A stretch of DNA of 64,000 nt from assembly GCF_041296385.1 (NCBI RefSeq), contig NC_091015.1, positions 92,674,004-92,738,003 on the forward strand. Direction: 5' to 3'. Positions 43,703 to 58,729 of this stretch are shown one piece after another; the stretch's first letter is position 1, and each line of letters starts with the position of its first letter. The notes under the pieces are model-generated. The model was given only the letters and a program-made list of their open reading frames with translations. It was not told where the DNA came from and did no database searches. The stretch is from Aphelocoma coerulescens (lineage: Eukaryota; Chordata; Aves; Passeriformes; Corvidae). Position numbers and translations under genes: made by a program.

Positions 43703-46700
43703 GACATTATAATGAGGAGAAAAATAAGAACTTTAAAGCTTTTTCCCTGGAATGATGGAAGCTTATCACAATATCTTCTAAATAATGCAAATTTTATAAC
43801 AGCAGCTGTTGTTTTCTTAGTATGCTTGAGGATAGTCTTTGATATAACCAGAAATTAAAGTTTTTAGTAGTATTTTGGAGATGTGAGCTTAGACAGAGAG
43901 AGAGTTGTCATCTGTTTTTAGCAAAATGGATGTCACAAGACAGTTATATCTATGTTAATGTTCTATACTTTCTTGCAATCATCAGAACATTTGAAGCATG
44001 TTTAGTCTTTGAGTGGAAAAATGCATATAAGTAAATAAAGAGAGAAGTCTGAGGTTATTGGAAAAGTGAATAGGGATCATCTGAACTCGGCAAACTGCCA
44101 ATAATGTGTATGAATATTGAGTTTGTTTATTTTATTTTATTAGTTTAGTGTATTTTTAAAGTTGAAGATAGAAGATTACTTTATGTAACTGCAGGCAGGT
44201 GAATGCATTTCAAATAAACCATTAAAGTATTCAGATGATTACTGAGATAGTGCTATGCCTGTTGATTTGCAGTCTGAGAGGAGAGTAATTAGTTATTAAT
44301 TTAAAAAAATATAATTACTATTCATGTGTCTTGAATTTAATTATGTAAGTATGGATAAAATTATACTGAAGTTCTTAAGCTGATTACTTTTTAAAGGCCA
44401 AAATTTCAGCTGTGGGCAAATAACTGCAGAAAAGCAGAACGGCAAATACTTAACTACTTGCATATGTTTTTGTCTTTTATTTTGTAAAAACTCGTCTTTG
44501 AAATAGTTCTATAGAAGTCCAGTGTTTTTCTTATGCACTCATGAATTTTTTTTCTTGGACCTCTCTCAGGTCCTCAGGCCTCAGTTGGCAGTTCTTTGGA
44601 CATTGTAAGCTCTGGTGGTACTTGCAGAAAGGAGGGGAGAACACAAAGGGTATTGAAGGTTAAGCATCCTCTTCAGGAGCCATAAGCATTAAAGGAGATT
44701 CTACAGTAGCTGTAAACCCTCCACGGTACCTTCTGACTGCTGTAAAAATCGGGATAGCGCATGTCCGACGTGAGTTACAGGTATTTCTTTGGCAACCATT
44801 GCTTGTGGTGCGGGTTCTGTCAGTCTCCTTTGTGGAAGCCTCTTGCTTTAGTCATCTAAAAATCTGCTCTGAAGTTTCTGCTGCCCACTCTTTAATGCTG
44901 TTGTGTTACCATGGGATATGTGGGGAGCACATGGCCATGCAGATTTGAAAGCAGGGGAGCTTTGGGACACTGGGCTTCGGCATCGCACTAAATGGTCTGG
45001 CGATTATATTTAGACAAGCATCTTCCCGTGTTGACTATGATGTATGCTGAATGTTGTACTTTGCTTAGTCTCACATACCACCATGAGCTTTATGTTTTGT
45101 CAAGTACTTGAGAGGCTGGAAGTAATCCTCACCTTCTATTGAGAGCTGTGTCTGAACTGCTTTGAAGGGGTGAGAGCCCCCCAGCTCCCACTGACATGAA
45201 CAGAAATGGTGAAAACCAATACTCAGTCTTAAATGTGACATATTTTGCAAATTTTACATGCCCAATGGAACTGGTTCAGGATTAATTTGAGTAGTCAAGG
45301 AAAAGCACTGCCTTACCAAACCTTCAATTAAAGCATTAGTATCTGGAAAAAAATCATTTGGGAAAGCAAAACCCATTGCCTCAATATATGATTATTTCCT
45401 TAAATGTACAGAAGATAAATTCGGATCTGTTACCAGCAAAATCTAATGATAGACATCTTTACATAATTCATGCATGTACAGTTTTTGTTTAATTACTTTG
45501 ATTTTTTTCTTAAGATGGATTTTCTAACACCACTTCACTGATGTTTTATTAAATTCTAGGTAATAGGAATTTAACTACAAAGTTTCTGCCCTTCTCTTCC
45601 TACATTTCTTTACTGTTTTCCTCCTTTACTGAGTTTGCCTTTTATTAAGGAGCCTCCAGGTTGTCCAGTGAGTAACCAAGTGTCTTGTGGCATTGCTGTG
45701 CATCTTGACACAATGGGACAGCTACAACCAGGCCAGGCCGAGTTCGAGGGCAGTGGCCATTTGCCAGGTGTTGAAGTCACTGGTAAGACTGTGTGCTATG
45801 TCCAGCAAGGAATTTGAGTGAGCCAACAGAAAAGATTGCCAAATTTATATTCTTTTGTTGGTTTGGTGGGTTTTTTTTTGGTGTTTATTGGTAGGGTTTG
45901 TTTGGTTGTTGTTGTTTTGTAGTTACATTTGTCTGTTGTATGTAGTCTTCTGTTAAGAGAAATGGTTCCGATTTTAGCAGGAGCTTTGGCCCAACTCAGC
46001 TATTGTTTTTTCTTCTGAAGATTGTCATGGAGAGAGGAAAGGTCCTTGAAATTCTTTGCAGCTGAAAGTTGCCCTGTTGAAATGTTAAGTGAGATTTTCT
46101 TCAAAAACCTAGAATGTTCTAACTGAGTTTTCTTTTTAAAGGTGTGCAGAAAGATTTACTAGTGGTGGTTAGCATGAGACAGACCAGATGCACTCAGCTC
46201 TTTGAACCACAGTTAACTGCCTAGGACTGGAGAATGACAGGATCTTGCTGGCATTGACTCCCACAGCATATCTATTTCATGGTAATTAATACAGCACTTT
46301 CCATTTAGTTTTCTGTCAGTGCAGTGCTATTGCCTGAGGCTTCATTTGCCTTGCTGCAAATGTTGAGAGCAGCTTCAGCCCAGCCCACAGCTTTCTTGCT
46401 GGATTTTTCTGATCACTGTTTTGTGGGACAGGAATGGGATTGCAGAAACCTCAGTTTTCCTGAGCTGGTGAGAAAGGGTAAATTTATACTTGGAAAGCAA
46501 ACTCATTTTCCTGATTTAGCTTCCTTATTTCCCCTATTCTTATTTTGCTTGCAGCCAGCATTCCAGTTGGGAAGTTGCAGTTGGGAAGCAGAGAGACTTG
46601 TCTCTTTATTTGTATTTTGCCTTTCCTACAACCCTTTTACTCCTGGGTTTTTATGTATATTTCTGTGTTCCTGTAATTTCTAGTCCTACTTGTTCCTGTG

Positions 46701-49700
46701 TTCTTTGCTTAGATTCTGAATCGCGGTCTTCCAAAATACCTTGGTTTCTCCGAAACATTTACATTTTCATCTAAAAATCTCTCTTGAATACTTTCCAATC
46801 TTCTGCTTTCTCTTACCCATACTATGAGTTTGTGGAGACCATTAAACGCTTCCCTCAGGTGTTTGTAGATCTCATTTCTTCATCTTCTTTGTTTGCTTCA
46901 AGGAAGACTATGACACCAGTAGAAACTTGGCTCCTAAGTTCCTCTACATTTCAAAAATCATGTCTGTGACACCCACACTTGCAAGCCAAATCAGGAGTTG
47001 CCATTGTCTGGCGTGACTAACTAATTTCTGAGGAGCATAACACATTAGCATTGCTTGTATAAACAATAGCATTAGGTTAGGAGAATATATTTTATAACTC
47101 AGAAATGTCTAAATTCCACAAAAGGCTATGTCTGGTCTGAGATTCATTACAAGTAGTTTCAGACTGGTGTCATGTTTCTTTTGAAATTTTCCCAAAATTG
47201 GTTCATCTTTCTTTTCTCTAAATAGTTGCATGAATATGGGAAGAGGCCGAGAAGACCTACCTCAATTTTTTGTGCTTAGGGAGTTAAAAAACTGAATTAT
47301 TTGGAAAGATTAAAAGGTTGATGATTTGACCAGGGGAAGATGGGGTCATTGTATCATCACATTGTATCATCACACTGTATTCTGTGAAAACAATGTCTTC
47401 TGGTAATGGCTAATAGCTCTTATGCAATAATATATTTTTGGCATAAAACGAAGGAAACATGCATAGCTTTCCAGTTAGATTAATGCATAGAAACCCAGCA
47501 TATTTTTGCATTAAAAAATTAATATTATTTCAACATTACACTACCTTCCAGATTTCCCATAATTCTTCAATTTCTAAAGAGACAGCTCTGATAGGTCATA
47601 TAAATTTATCAAGCTGATTGTGTGCTGAATAATTGCTCTGCCTATTTCAATAAGATGCTTCTTTGAGCCATCTTTCTGTTGTATGTCTCTATATTGTATT
47701 GAATTTAGTGTGTTGAGGGTCAAGCCAAACAAGGCTTATACTTAATTATGTTTGCCACAACAGTCTAGATGCAGAACGTAGTCTTTGTGTTGTGCAGAGT
47801 GTTGTGCCAGCTGATGGACCAGAAGAATAAATATCAAACCATCATGCAGGTGTCGGAATGCAAACCAGTAGCTCTGTGATGAATGTGCTTTCTGGCCTTT
47901 GCTGATCAATTTAGCTTGTAATAGTAGTAGTAGATTTCATTGGCTTGTAGTTCACAACTGTAGTTAACTTCATAAAAATAAAGTTGTGGTATAAGAGAGT
48001 CTGAAAGTGGTGAAGACTGAAGAAAATGTAATTTCTAAAAAATCCCATGAACATTTTCCAAATCACAGTTAAACCCCACGGGCAGATACTGAACTTTTGA
48101 TATTGTCCCTGTGGGGAAAGTGTGATGCATGGGATCATAACTTGCACTATTTTACCTTAAATTCCTTAGAAACCTCTGTTGTCCCAGCGATTGAAATTCA
48201 CCAACAACCCTGAAACGGGTAAAGTGCTTTCTGTAATAAATATGACAACATAAGCAAAGCTTTAAAAAAAAAACAACAAAAAAAACCTGCCAAAAACAAA
48301 CCCAACCCTCTTAATTTCAGTAGTATTTTTCCAACCTAAAGCTTGTGTTGATTAAAGCTAAATTACAATTCAAACCTTTAGTTAATTATTAAACATAAGC
48401 AATGCAACTAGTACCAGTATTAGTGGCATTTATATAGCTTTTTATTATGGGCTTTTTGCTTATTTGTCTAAAAAGTTCAGCTTTCAACTTGTCATGGATA
48501 TTTGTGTTTACAGCCCATAATTACATTTTAGTAAGTGTGGGGGAAAAAAATGTAGGCTTCTGTAATTCCTGGTATGGAATCTTGCATTCACAAGGTCAGT
48601 TAAGGCTTTTGACTTACTTTTCCTTTTCTCTTGGAAAAGAACATAAAGGTGTTTTATGACATCAGGGTGCTCTGTTCTGTAAAGTTTTAAGTGCACCCAC
48701 TTGCCTGTTCTTCTATTGGCTAACATAACAAATGGATGTGTTAGTTGTTTGTGCTGAATTATCAGCCATAAATTTAACAGCACTGAATAGCACTGCTGGT
48801 GCTGTAAAATTAGCAGTGGAATACCAAGTTAACATTAAAGTCTGTGCTGAGCAGACCATGGCTAAGTAAACCTTGCACTGCCCTCACTCTCCAACATCTT
48901 TTCAAGCTGAAGTCACAATTCTGTTTTAAATGTTCTGTGCTACATTTGCAAGGTTCGGGGTGCAGCCATTAAGCTCAGCATCCTTTAGAGTGCCACTTAA
49001 AATGGGACAAACACATGACCAGGCTGCTACTGATTGGCATCGATGGTGATTCTGCATGTCTGCTGATTTACTTTTAGAAAGCTGTTGCATAACTGCATAG
49101 TTACCAATATATATGATTGTTGTTGACCACTACTCAATTGTGTTGAACTTAAAAATCTGATGCACAGGTAAATAGCCCCACAGCTGAAATACTATTCCAC
49201 AATATTATTTGTCTTGAATACAAATATTAGGAAGCTATAATACTTTATACATGAAGGGAGCAGAATGCCTGATGTTGTTAGATGTGAACCTTTACATGGC
49301 CCAATGTTTCCCAAAATGAAAGATCTTGGACATTGTTAGTTTATTCAGTAAAATGCTTCCTTTGCTTTTGAGTTATCTCAAACTACTTCTGAGCTATCTG
49401 CAGAGACCATTACTCTGATGAGCAATCCAGGGCACTTATTAACATGTTGGTATGAAAAGGGGAGAATATGGTGGAAAGGGAAGATCAAGGTCTATGTAAC
49501 CCCCCCCAAGTCTTACTTTATGAGCTGCTTCAATTTTTTTTCTAGTAGAGACAAACAACAGCTTGTATCTGGATATGTTTTATTGCAGCATTAGCTTTAT
49601 TTTCCAGCTTTGGGGAGATAAATACAATTCCATGCTGAAGGTGGAATACTAACCCATGCATTAAGGCAGATATGACCAATTTTCCTGAGTCTGTACACTG

Positions 49701-52700
49701 TAAAACAAAGTGTGTGGGTCCCTGAGAAAGCTAAAGAGGACTTAGCACATGGTTTGTGGGCAGGGAATAGGAATGATTTCCCCAGTTCTCCACTTCACTG
49801 TAATGGTAGGGTTGGACATGCTGGAGCCAAGCAGTTTCTTTGTGTTTGAACATTGATTTCTTGTATAATGGGAAATGCACTAAAATTTTCCTTCATTCCT
49901 TTTTCTTTCAAAATCTCCCCTTCTCCTTTCATGTGAGTGAAAGGCAATAGTTCTATATCAAAGTATTTTTTCAACTGCATAGTTAATTCTTTCTCTTGAG
50001 GTATGAGTAGGAAATAGATATAAGGTAAACTTTAATTCTTTACCTTTCTGAGCTGAAGATGGCTAAGAATGTTCATTTAATCAGGTATTTTTAAATGCTG
50101 TCATATTGTATATGGCTTATATTGGTCTAGGTCTATATTAAGAAATCTGCCACATGTTCTTGAACAAAATTCCATGCCTGACATTGTTTTCAGCAGGAGC
50201 TAGACATCTAAGGCAATGAGATCCAAGTCCTGTTAAGTGTCTGACTTCTACTGATGCTCCTCTTGTTGATTATGTCCTTAACTGTGCATTTCCTTATCCT
50301 GATTTGTCAGTAAAAGCATAGAGATATAAGAAAAGATATTTGGAAAATGCAAATTATAGTAATCAAGAAAGCTATTTTGAGATATTACACACTCATATTC
50401 TGGGAAATCTCATTTTTTGCCTTTTTACAAAAGTCTAATCATTTATTTGGATAACACATCAAATAAATTTGAGATTTATTTATTTTTTAAACAGAACAAT
50501 AAATATATTTTTATGATATGTATTTTTTTTCCATGAAGACCTGGAAAAATATATTTAAACTTGATGCTCAAGATGAGAGTGCATTTTGACTTTTCCTGGA
50601 GCATTAATTCTCCAGGACAAGACATCAGATTTACTTTGATGAAGGGAATGTCTTCAAAATATGTAGGACATAATAATAAAGATAACTTAGAGTATTATTT
50701 ATATAATAATATAAATAATTATATTATTTATACACCTTTTGCATGTGTATATTTACCTGCGTGGACATGTTTTTAAATATCCAGAGACACAGTGTTAACA
50801 GTGAATAAGTTACAAGGGATTTGTTCATCTATCTGTGGTTCTAGAACTTCTAGAATTAATAAGAGGTGGATTTTGAAGAGGGTTTTGTTTTTTGGTTGGT
50901 TGGTTGGGTTTTTTTGGTTTTTTTTTTTAGATCCCATATGGTCTTTTAAAGGCCTGACTGGCTTAAAGAACTGATGATTCCTTTTTATAGAGAGCACCTG
51001 GGAATGGCATTGATTCATTGATCCTTGGCTGAAATTTCCACTCCCCAAATAGTAAAATCCTTGGGGTTTTGTTACTTTAGGATTAAGGTCTCCTTATTAT
51101 CTGAGTTCAAAAGCCTGAATCAAACCACACTCATATAAATGTGATTCATTTGCTTGTTGCATGCTACCAGTGGATTTCATGTTACCAGAAAGACCCTTTT
51201 GTTGACTGGGAAACAGACAAATCTCATATAATCTGAAGAAGGAAAATGAGATAGGAGAAACCTCTTTCTCTCCAAAGCCAACATCAAAATCTTGAAGAAA
51301 CATCTAGCAGGGAAAAGATTTAGAGTGTTATATTGCATTTTTATTTGCTTGCTGAATTGGGTACTTAGGGAAGGAACAATTCACTCTGTAGGAATTTTCT
51401 CTGGACATCTCAGCTTCTCTTGGGGTTTGAGTTCCAGTTACAATTTCTGAGTGCAGTTTTACTTTTCCTATGATTCCCAATTTCTGCTTTGCTCAAAAAT
51501 GCTACAGTTTGGTTAATTCAGGAATTGTTGCTGAGATGGAAGTTTGGGTTGAGATGTATTAGTCAAACCACATGGGAAAAAAAGCATTTTCCCTCCTCCT
51601 TCCTCTCTTCTGGTTTTGCATTAAGTTTTTAAAAGCTGACCAAATTCCTCAGAGGCTGCAGGTAGTCCCAGACACTTCCTTTGCAAAAAGGAGATCCAAG
51701 CCAAGCATACATCTTTTCTATCAGGCTGCTCAGTCCAACTTTTAAGAGATGATTTCACATCTGAATAAAGAATAAGACTCTGCTGGAGACTGCAGAATAA
51801 AGTTGAGCGGACTGGTAAAGAAAGAGATATGTAGATCTAATCTATACTGACTTTACTAGCGAAGTCTACTGGCTGTAGATGCAGTTCATCCTTGCCAAGA
51901 GATTCTTTTCCCACATTGCTCAAATAGCTCAGTTACTTGTCTAAATACACTCTTAAACATTGTCTGTCTGGACTAAAAGCAGGGGGACTTTCGGGTGCTG
52001 CTCTTCCTTTCCAACTTCTTTGGGTCCATGTGCTTGGTTTTCTTCATTTATAGCTTGGAGGGGTGAGGAGAGAAGGGCCAGAAGGGTACTTGGGTCATAG
52101 CTTGACATGGAATTAAGGACATGTTGATTGCATCCACAGTATAAGTCATAGTCTGTATTTGCCTTCAGGTCTTTGGCGTATAAATATTTGAGTACTTTCA
52201 CACTGATGTTATGCCAAAAACTTTCACCAGTACAGTAAACATAGTTTTAAGTCCTGAGTATGGAGGTGGATAACTAATGCTATATTGGCAGATGAAAAAA
52301 GAGCAGCATTAGAAAAGTATATTTGGACCTATGAATAAATAATCTAACACTGCCATATGTTATTTGACAAACAATAAATCCTCTCACCAGAAATAAGTCC
52401 CAAAAACTTGATAAATGAGCACTTGCTCTTCTGAGTTTGTTACTCAGTCCAAACCATACTTCTGTCCATAATAGAGACAGTAACAAAGAGTAACTATTAA
52501 AATAGGCATTTTCTTAACCGGTTGTGGGATCTGAGGTAGGGGTTTTTTGTTGTTGTGGGAAAAGGTGAACCAACCAACCAACCACACAGAAAAACTTGCA
52601 TATAGGCACACCTTTTTTTAAACGGCCTGTGATTGTGACCTGATTACCAAGATGCCATGCGCTTCATTTAAAATCAGGAATTTGTAACTGGATGGTTTTC

Positions 52701-55700
52701 AGCTATCTTCCATAGCTATTATTGCCACATAAATTTCCTAGTGTGCTGTTTCCACATGCTTATGCAGGCAGAAACTTCAGTGAAGCCATGAGCAACTTTG
52801 CTAAGTATAGGAAACTGAGGGTGTAGGTCAGAAAATGTCTATTTGAATAATAAAAATATGCCTGAGATGTGCACTTTCTTGGGTGAGGGTATTTTATTCT
52901 CTCCTGATAACTCTACAGTGAAAGAAAGAAAAATAAAATAAAGCATTGTTCGTTCAGGACGTTCATTTAAAAATACCTTGAGAGTTTTCCCTGAACAGGT
53001 GGTGTGAATTCTCCTAATCTTGTAGGACTTCATTTTATCCTGGAAACTATCCTGGAGAGTCAGATGTAATTCTTTGATTTCTTCTCTTTGCTTAAGTGTT
53101 CAGTCATTGCAATTTGAGCTTTTGCCAAAGTGGATGAAAGGTTTATATTCTTTAAGATGTGCAGCTGCTTAAGGCATGACCGACTTAACCAAAAAAAGTA
53201 AGAGCTAGATTTCAAACATTTCAGTCTTTCAAGCAAGAAGGAAGAGTAGTTCACAGTTGAGCACTGAGTTTTCTGAAGCAAGTGAGCAAGCAGGTTTGGA
53301 CTACTCTGTCAGTATGATCACAGGAATGCTTACCCCTGCAGGACACTTTTTTTTTTGTTGTTTTTTTTGCATATTCATTCCTTGCTCCCTGCCATGTGTT
53401 CCTATAATTACTTTTCATGCCAATTCTGAAAATGAAGGCAACATTTCTTTAGAAAACTATAAGCAAACCTAATATTCTTTTTGGTTCTTGGCTGCTGGAA
53501 TATTTAACATTTTTCATTTTAAACAGGTACATTGCTATTTGTCTTTCCTTAACTCACGGGATTTGTGTTTAGCAAGCTAGGCTTACACTTTTATAATTTC
53601 ATTTTTATCAGAGCAAGTGCATCTGTCATGTTGGAAAATACTTTCATCTTGAGATTTAAACACTTTGCTATATTTCAGCACATTATTTTCGTGGCACTAG
53701 ATCCAATTCTTCCTACTTTTAAGCACTTTTATCATAGTTGTCACTGGCAACAGAAACCATGGTCTTGAATCAGTCCTTCCAACATTGCTGTGTGGTAAGT
53801 ATCCAGAATGGGCATATGATTTAAAAGTGAGTAACTCAAGCAAATGTGATAAATGAACTGTTGATCTCAAAATCTTTATTGGCAAGTCTACAAGTTTTAA
53901 TTGAGATGGGATGAGTAGGAGCACATAAAATGTGAGTTACTGTGAAAGCTCAATCTGAACTTGCAACTGAACTCAATAGTTTCTAATATTCCAAAAATAT
54001 TTCTCATTTCTATGCCCTTTTATATCTTCTTTTCCTGTGATATAAAGCTTGCTGAGCTCTAGGACAGCAAAGGGGCAGTGTAAGTAGTAAAAAACTAGGA
54101 AATAGAGAAGTGAAAATTAGTTCAGCATTAGGATAATGTTGAAGTACAAACCTTAAAATATTCAGCGAACAGAAGTGTATTTTCTGCACTGATAGTTATA
54201 TTTGAGTGGCCAGAATTAAAAAAAAAAAATAGCAGACCCTCCATACCTCATCTGGTTCCTTATATAATGAATAATTTAACTGTTCTCCTGAAGAGACAAT
54301 TTCTAAAACTAAGTTTCCTACTGTAGAATGGGTTTCACAGGTATCACAGAGATGCAGTGAAAAGAATATGCTAAGAGAGGAAATAATCTGTCTTCATTTT
54401 GCAGAGCATGAAGCAAGGTACAAAGAGATTTAAACCTAAAATTGTCACATTCTCTAATTCTGTATGTTCTTTTAAATGTCCACAGTACTTTGAATTATTT
54501 AAATTTTTTTGTTATGCAAATGCACTTCCTAGTGATTTTGGATGTACCTTTTTGCACGATCAGCATTTCTGTAAATCTGTGTCTCAGCAAATGGATGCAC
54601 AGAATGTTCAGTCATCAGCTGTGAGAAGTTTAGTTTGCTGAAGCCTGAGAGCTCCAGGACTGAGGAGGTAAAGACCAAATCAGTCAGGTCTTTGAGGAAG
54701 GCATTGAACTGCCTTAGCCACACAACCATCCTTCTGTCTCCTCCAGTCAGGGGACTCATTTGGTGCAAGCATTCCCAAGTCCTGTAACCAAGGATGTAGT
54801 TATCCTACAGACAGAAGACTACTGCCGTGGGTGACTTGCAGGAGACAAATCTTTCCATCTTGTGCATGGAAGAAGTCAGGCTTCCTCTGGAATGAGGGAG
54901 AGGTACAGAAAAACGGAATGATACCTCGTTAGAGTTGAATGCAAGAGTGGGAAGAGCAGAAGCTGTAAGAGATTGAAGCATGGAATTGAAGAGCTGCAGT
55001 GCAGAAATAGTCCAAAGTTGGGTGATATTTTATATTGAAGTGAAAAAGGGTGTTTCAGCTAACAAAGTATAGCAGCCTACTTGCTGTTTAGCCTGTCTTC
55101 TTCTAATCTTATCTCTCAAAAGTGGAAAATTTTTAGTTTTGTTCTACATTAATGTGAAGTGCACCGCCAAAGGTCAGGAGGTGAACCCAGGTGTCCTGAG
55201 TTTTAGACCAGAGTTCTGTCTGATGGAGCACAGTTGGGAGCCACATACAGATTAGTTGCCTATCTACTAAACAGTATTTGGGCTGGCAGCCCAGTTATGC
55301 TGTGCTGTTATTCCAGGCTTAATTATCAATTTGACATAATGCTAGTAAATGAGTGTAAACGTCTAAAAAAATTAGAGATTTTGCTGCATAATACACTTTA
55401 CTTTCTCTGTTAGCTAGTTCAGAGCGAATTATAAAACAGACACTTATTTGGTGTACAGGGACAGTTCCAGATCACAATTAATGTACTGTCTCATACATGC
55501 TTTTTGAGTAACAGTGAAGCTGAGAGCCTTTAATCATTAAAGAGGTATTCTGTTCAAAATTCACATGAAGAGATAGATTACCATTGTCACTTCATCGATT
55601 AGTGCTCCCATTTGTTTGACTTTCAGCACTGAAATGCAATAAATGAGATGATGCAAAGAGAACAGTGCATTGTAGTTGCTGTAGTTGTGGTGTCTGACTT

Positions 55701-58700
55701 TATGCAGTTATACAGCAATGCTCTGATACCCAAGAAATTCTGCAGTGTAATTCAAATGTTATAAATTGGTATGAGTTCGTTGTTTCTTCTTATGGCCAGG
55801 CTCTTCAAAATGAATGCTAAAACGTTTCGGCAAGAATTTCCTCAGTAACTGGTGTATTGTGTTTTTATTTAAGTGCAGTTTACTAAAGTATTCATCTAAA
55901 GAACACACTTGTCAGTCTCTTCTGATGTGTACATGAATTTATTGAAGTGCACATTAGGGAAAATATCCTGTCAGCCAACTCTATCTGAGTGCCATGGTAT
56001 GCTTTGAGTTTGCAATATATCTGTCTAGAAAAAAACAACTCTCCTTCATTCTGCATTTTCCAAGTACTCAATTCCACATGTAGCACCTATACAAGCAGCC
56101 TTTAAAATAATGCCTGAACTCTCCTTTACAAAGTCATTGAGAGCATAATCCTGACCTCCCTGGGACCTTTGTTATCCAAGTGAAATAACAGTAACCAGAA
56201 CAGCTCATCTGTTGAAATTGGCTCATCTGGGATGCTCTGTGGCCAGTTCCAGCCAGCTGAGATTCAGCTATCCTACGAGGAAAAATGAAAGAACATGGCT
56301 GCTTGCAGTATTTTGTTTTATGCCTTTTACACCAGATTCATGGGACTTAACTGCTGTCAATACTGATGCAGCCAAGAATTTTGCAGCTGCCAAGGCATCA
56401 TGGTTGAACCAAGGGATTACAATGTCTAATATGCCCTTCTACAGGGTGTGCAGTGGAGGTATTGCCAGAAGCCTTCTTGCTAGACCTTATTCTCAGGGAA
56501 TAGCCTCAAATAGCACATTAGTAGTGCTGCTTGGAGACTTCATCCCAGATCTCTTTGAGAAAAGAGGCCAATGAGACCAGATTCCTGCTCTGGATGTCTG
56601 AGGGAAGCAGCACCTGGCTAGTAAATGAGTGTGGTGGCTGTGGAGAAGTCTGCCCCAGGTCTGCTCTGATGTGTCCTCTGCTGGATGGCAACCTGGTTTG
56701 CCTACCCATCCTGGACCTGCTGCTTCTGCTGAGCTGCCACCTGTCCTGCTCCTGAGGGCTGCTCTCTCATGAGGTGTGCAAAGGCTTCATCTTTCATCCA
56801 TTTCAAGGCTCTGTTTGTTTGTTTTTTCATACAAGGAGATTCTTACGCAAGAGGTAAGCAAGTGTTTACCCACATAAAACTGATAGTTATAAATGGTTTG
56901 GGGTTTTTTATTATTATTTTTCTGTTCATTGATAAATAATTCAAAGCAACAGAAATATTTTCTCTATAAGTGTCAATTTTCTCTATATGTCTAGGTCTTC
57001 CTAATATGCAGGAATTCCATAAATTTTTTGAGCTCTCTGGCTGGAAACACCAGGACTTTTCATGGTGCCACCGTGAGAATTTCTCCATTCCTGTGAAAGA
57101 TCCAAATGTGTGACAAGAACTTATTTCAGCAAAAAGAGTGTTACTGAAAGTGTAGAAATCTGCCACCTTTTGCAATTATATTTTCACCAGCACTTTCATC
57201 TGCAAGATCTTCTGGTTTTGGCTTTGGACAAGAGGATTCTTATCTTCCCACTATTCTGGAGCCCTTAATATTGCTCTAAAGCCTTCAAAGCTAATAGAAA
57301 ATTTATCACAGAGCAGGACATGGTTACTTTTAATTCCAGTCCCAGATGTTCTCTCTTGGATCTTCTCACCGGGAAAATTACTTGCATAGTGTTTTAGTGT
57401 AGCATTTTAATAGATTGCTTCCTTCTACCTTTCCCCCGCCTTCTTTATTTCCTTCTTGAATTTCGTTTATCTGCTCTTGTTTAGCTGGCTACTCTTCTCA
57501 CTTTTAGTATCAAGGAGGGGTATTTTTAAATGAAAATCTCTAACATGCAGAAGTAGTAGCTTGAAATTTGTAATTTAGGCAGAATTTAGTCCATTCCTCC
57601 ATGTTAACTATGAATGGATTTATCATGCATGTGTAATTGAACATAACTTGATCAGAGGAGCACTATTAAGCTTGCATTCCTTTAAGGTTTTGAAAGAGAT
57701 CACAGCAGTATTAAAATTGCAGTTTCTAAAACCTAAATAGAATAGTTATCAATCCATTTTGTATATTTTAATAAAGAGACAAATTAAACATCCTTGGTCA
57801 CAGTTTTCATTTTCATTAGCTGTTATATGAGATCTCTTTCCTTTTAACAAAATGTAAATTTTTTTTGTCCTACTTGAAATAGCTCCTTGCAAGTCTTCTG
57901 TATTTGTAGCAGAGGTTATTTCTTGCCATTTTAATTTACAGCTTTTTAAAATAACTAGTCTGAAACTCTCCTACTTTGTTGATTCTTCAGGCAGCATGAT
58001 AAATTGAATTTTGTGTCTTAAATAATGTATATTTTTAAAATTCATGCTGTTTCACATACATTTGCAAAGTTCAGTTTGTTCTGAGGGGTCTTTTAATCAA
58101 AGCTAAACACTCATCCCTCTGTCCCCCATTTGCACGCTGGTCTGTTAGCAGAACAGATTAAAATGTTACAATTCATAGCATAATGTGAAGTCCTTTTGCT
58201 ATTTTCATTCTTCTCATTAATATATTGTGGTTTAATTCCTTCCTGAACAAACTCTTATTTTCCAGAAGTCCTTATACTACTTGTATAATGGCACAGGGCA
58301 ATTCTGTTAGAAAATGTGATCTTTCTGATTGTGGTTTCAGCAAAGGAATTAATCTTTCTAGCCACCCAAATGTAATACATCTGTTGTAGTGTGTCTGTCT
58401 TTTATTTATCAAGGAGCATTGGAATGGTTCAGCATTTAGTTGCAGGGCTTTTAGTCTCAGAACAATTTGTGTATGTGCATACAGTGATTAGGTCTAAAGG
58501 AGAGCAACGGCAGAGCACATTGAACACCATAATCACTTAAGCATCAAAGCAATTTTGGTTTGGGGGGGGGAAACAGATATCATACTTAACTCAGAATGTT
58601 GTTGAGAACTGATTTTTATTAAGAATAAAAGAATAAGAATTCCATCCTAGATTAACACACTGCAATCAGAACTCAGATCTCAGTTCTTAGTGTGCTGCTG

Positions 58701-58729
58701 CCCATGAGTTAGACCTCAGCCAGGTTGAG
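41741..58729. other. gene desert, AT-rich
   Basis: Long AT-rich stretch. No protein, RNA gene or recognisable LINE/LTR was found apart from the poly(A) run. A CpG-bearing patch lies at 44.74-45.03 kb. Frames such as 46324-46683 and 56212-56574 lack recognisable domains. Confidence 0.5.
43671..43698 (+). repeat. poly(A) tract, 28 bp
   Basis: 28 uninterrupted A residues in AT-rich intergenic DNA. No flanking retrocopy could be recognised, and no clear target-site duplication. Confidence 0.95.

Noticed and set aside
46324..46683. 119-codon plus-strand frame
   Set aside because: No recognisable domain; T-rich DNA gives Leu/Phe-rich chance frames.
56212..56574. 120-codon plus-strand frame containing LLGDF, suggestive of a LINE endonuclease
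   Set aside because: Only that five-residue match resembles the LINE GDF motif. The flanking residues do not fit CR1 endonuclease, so it is probably chance.
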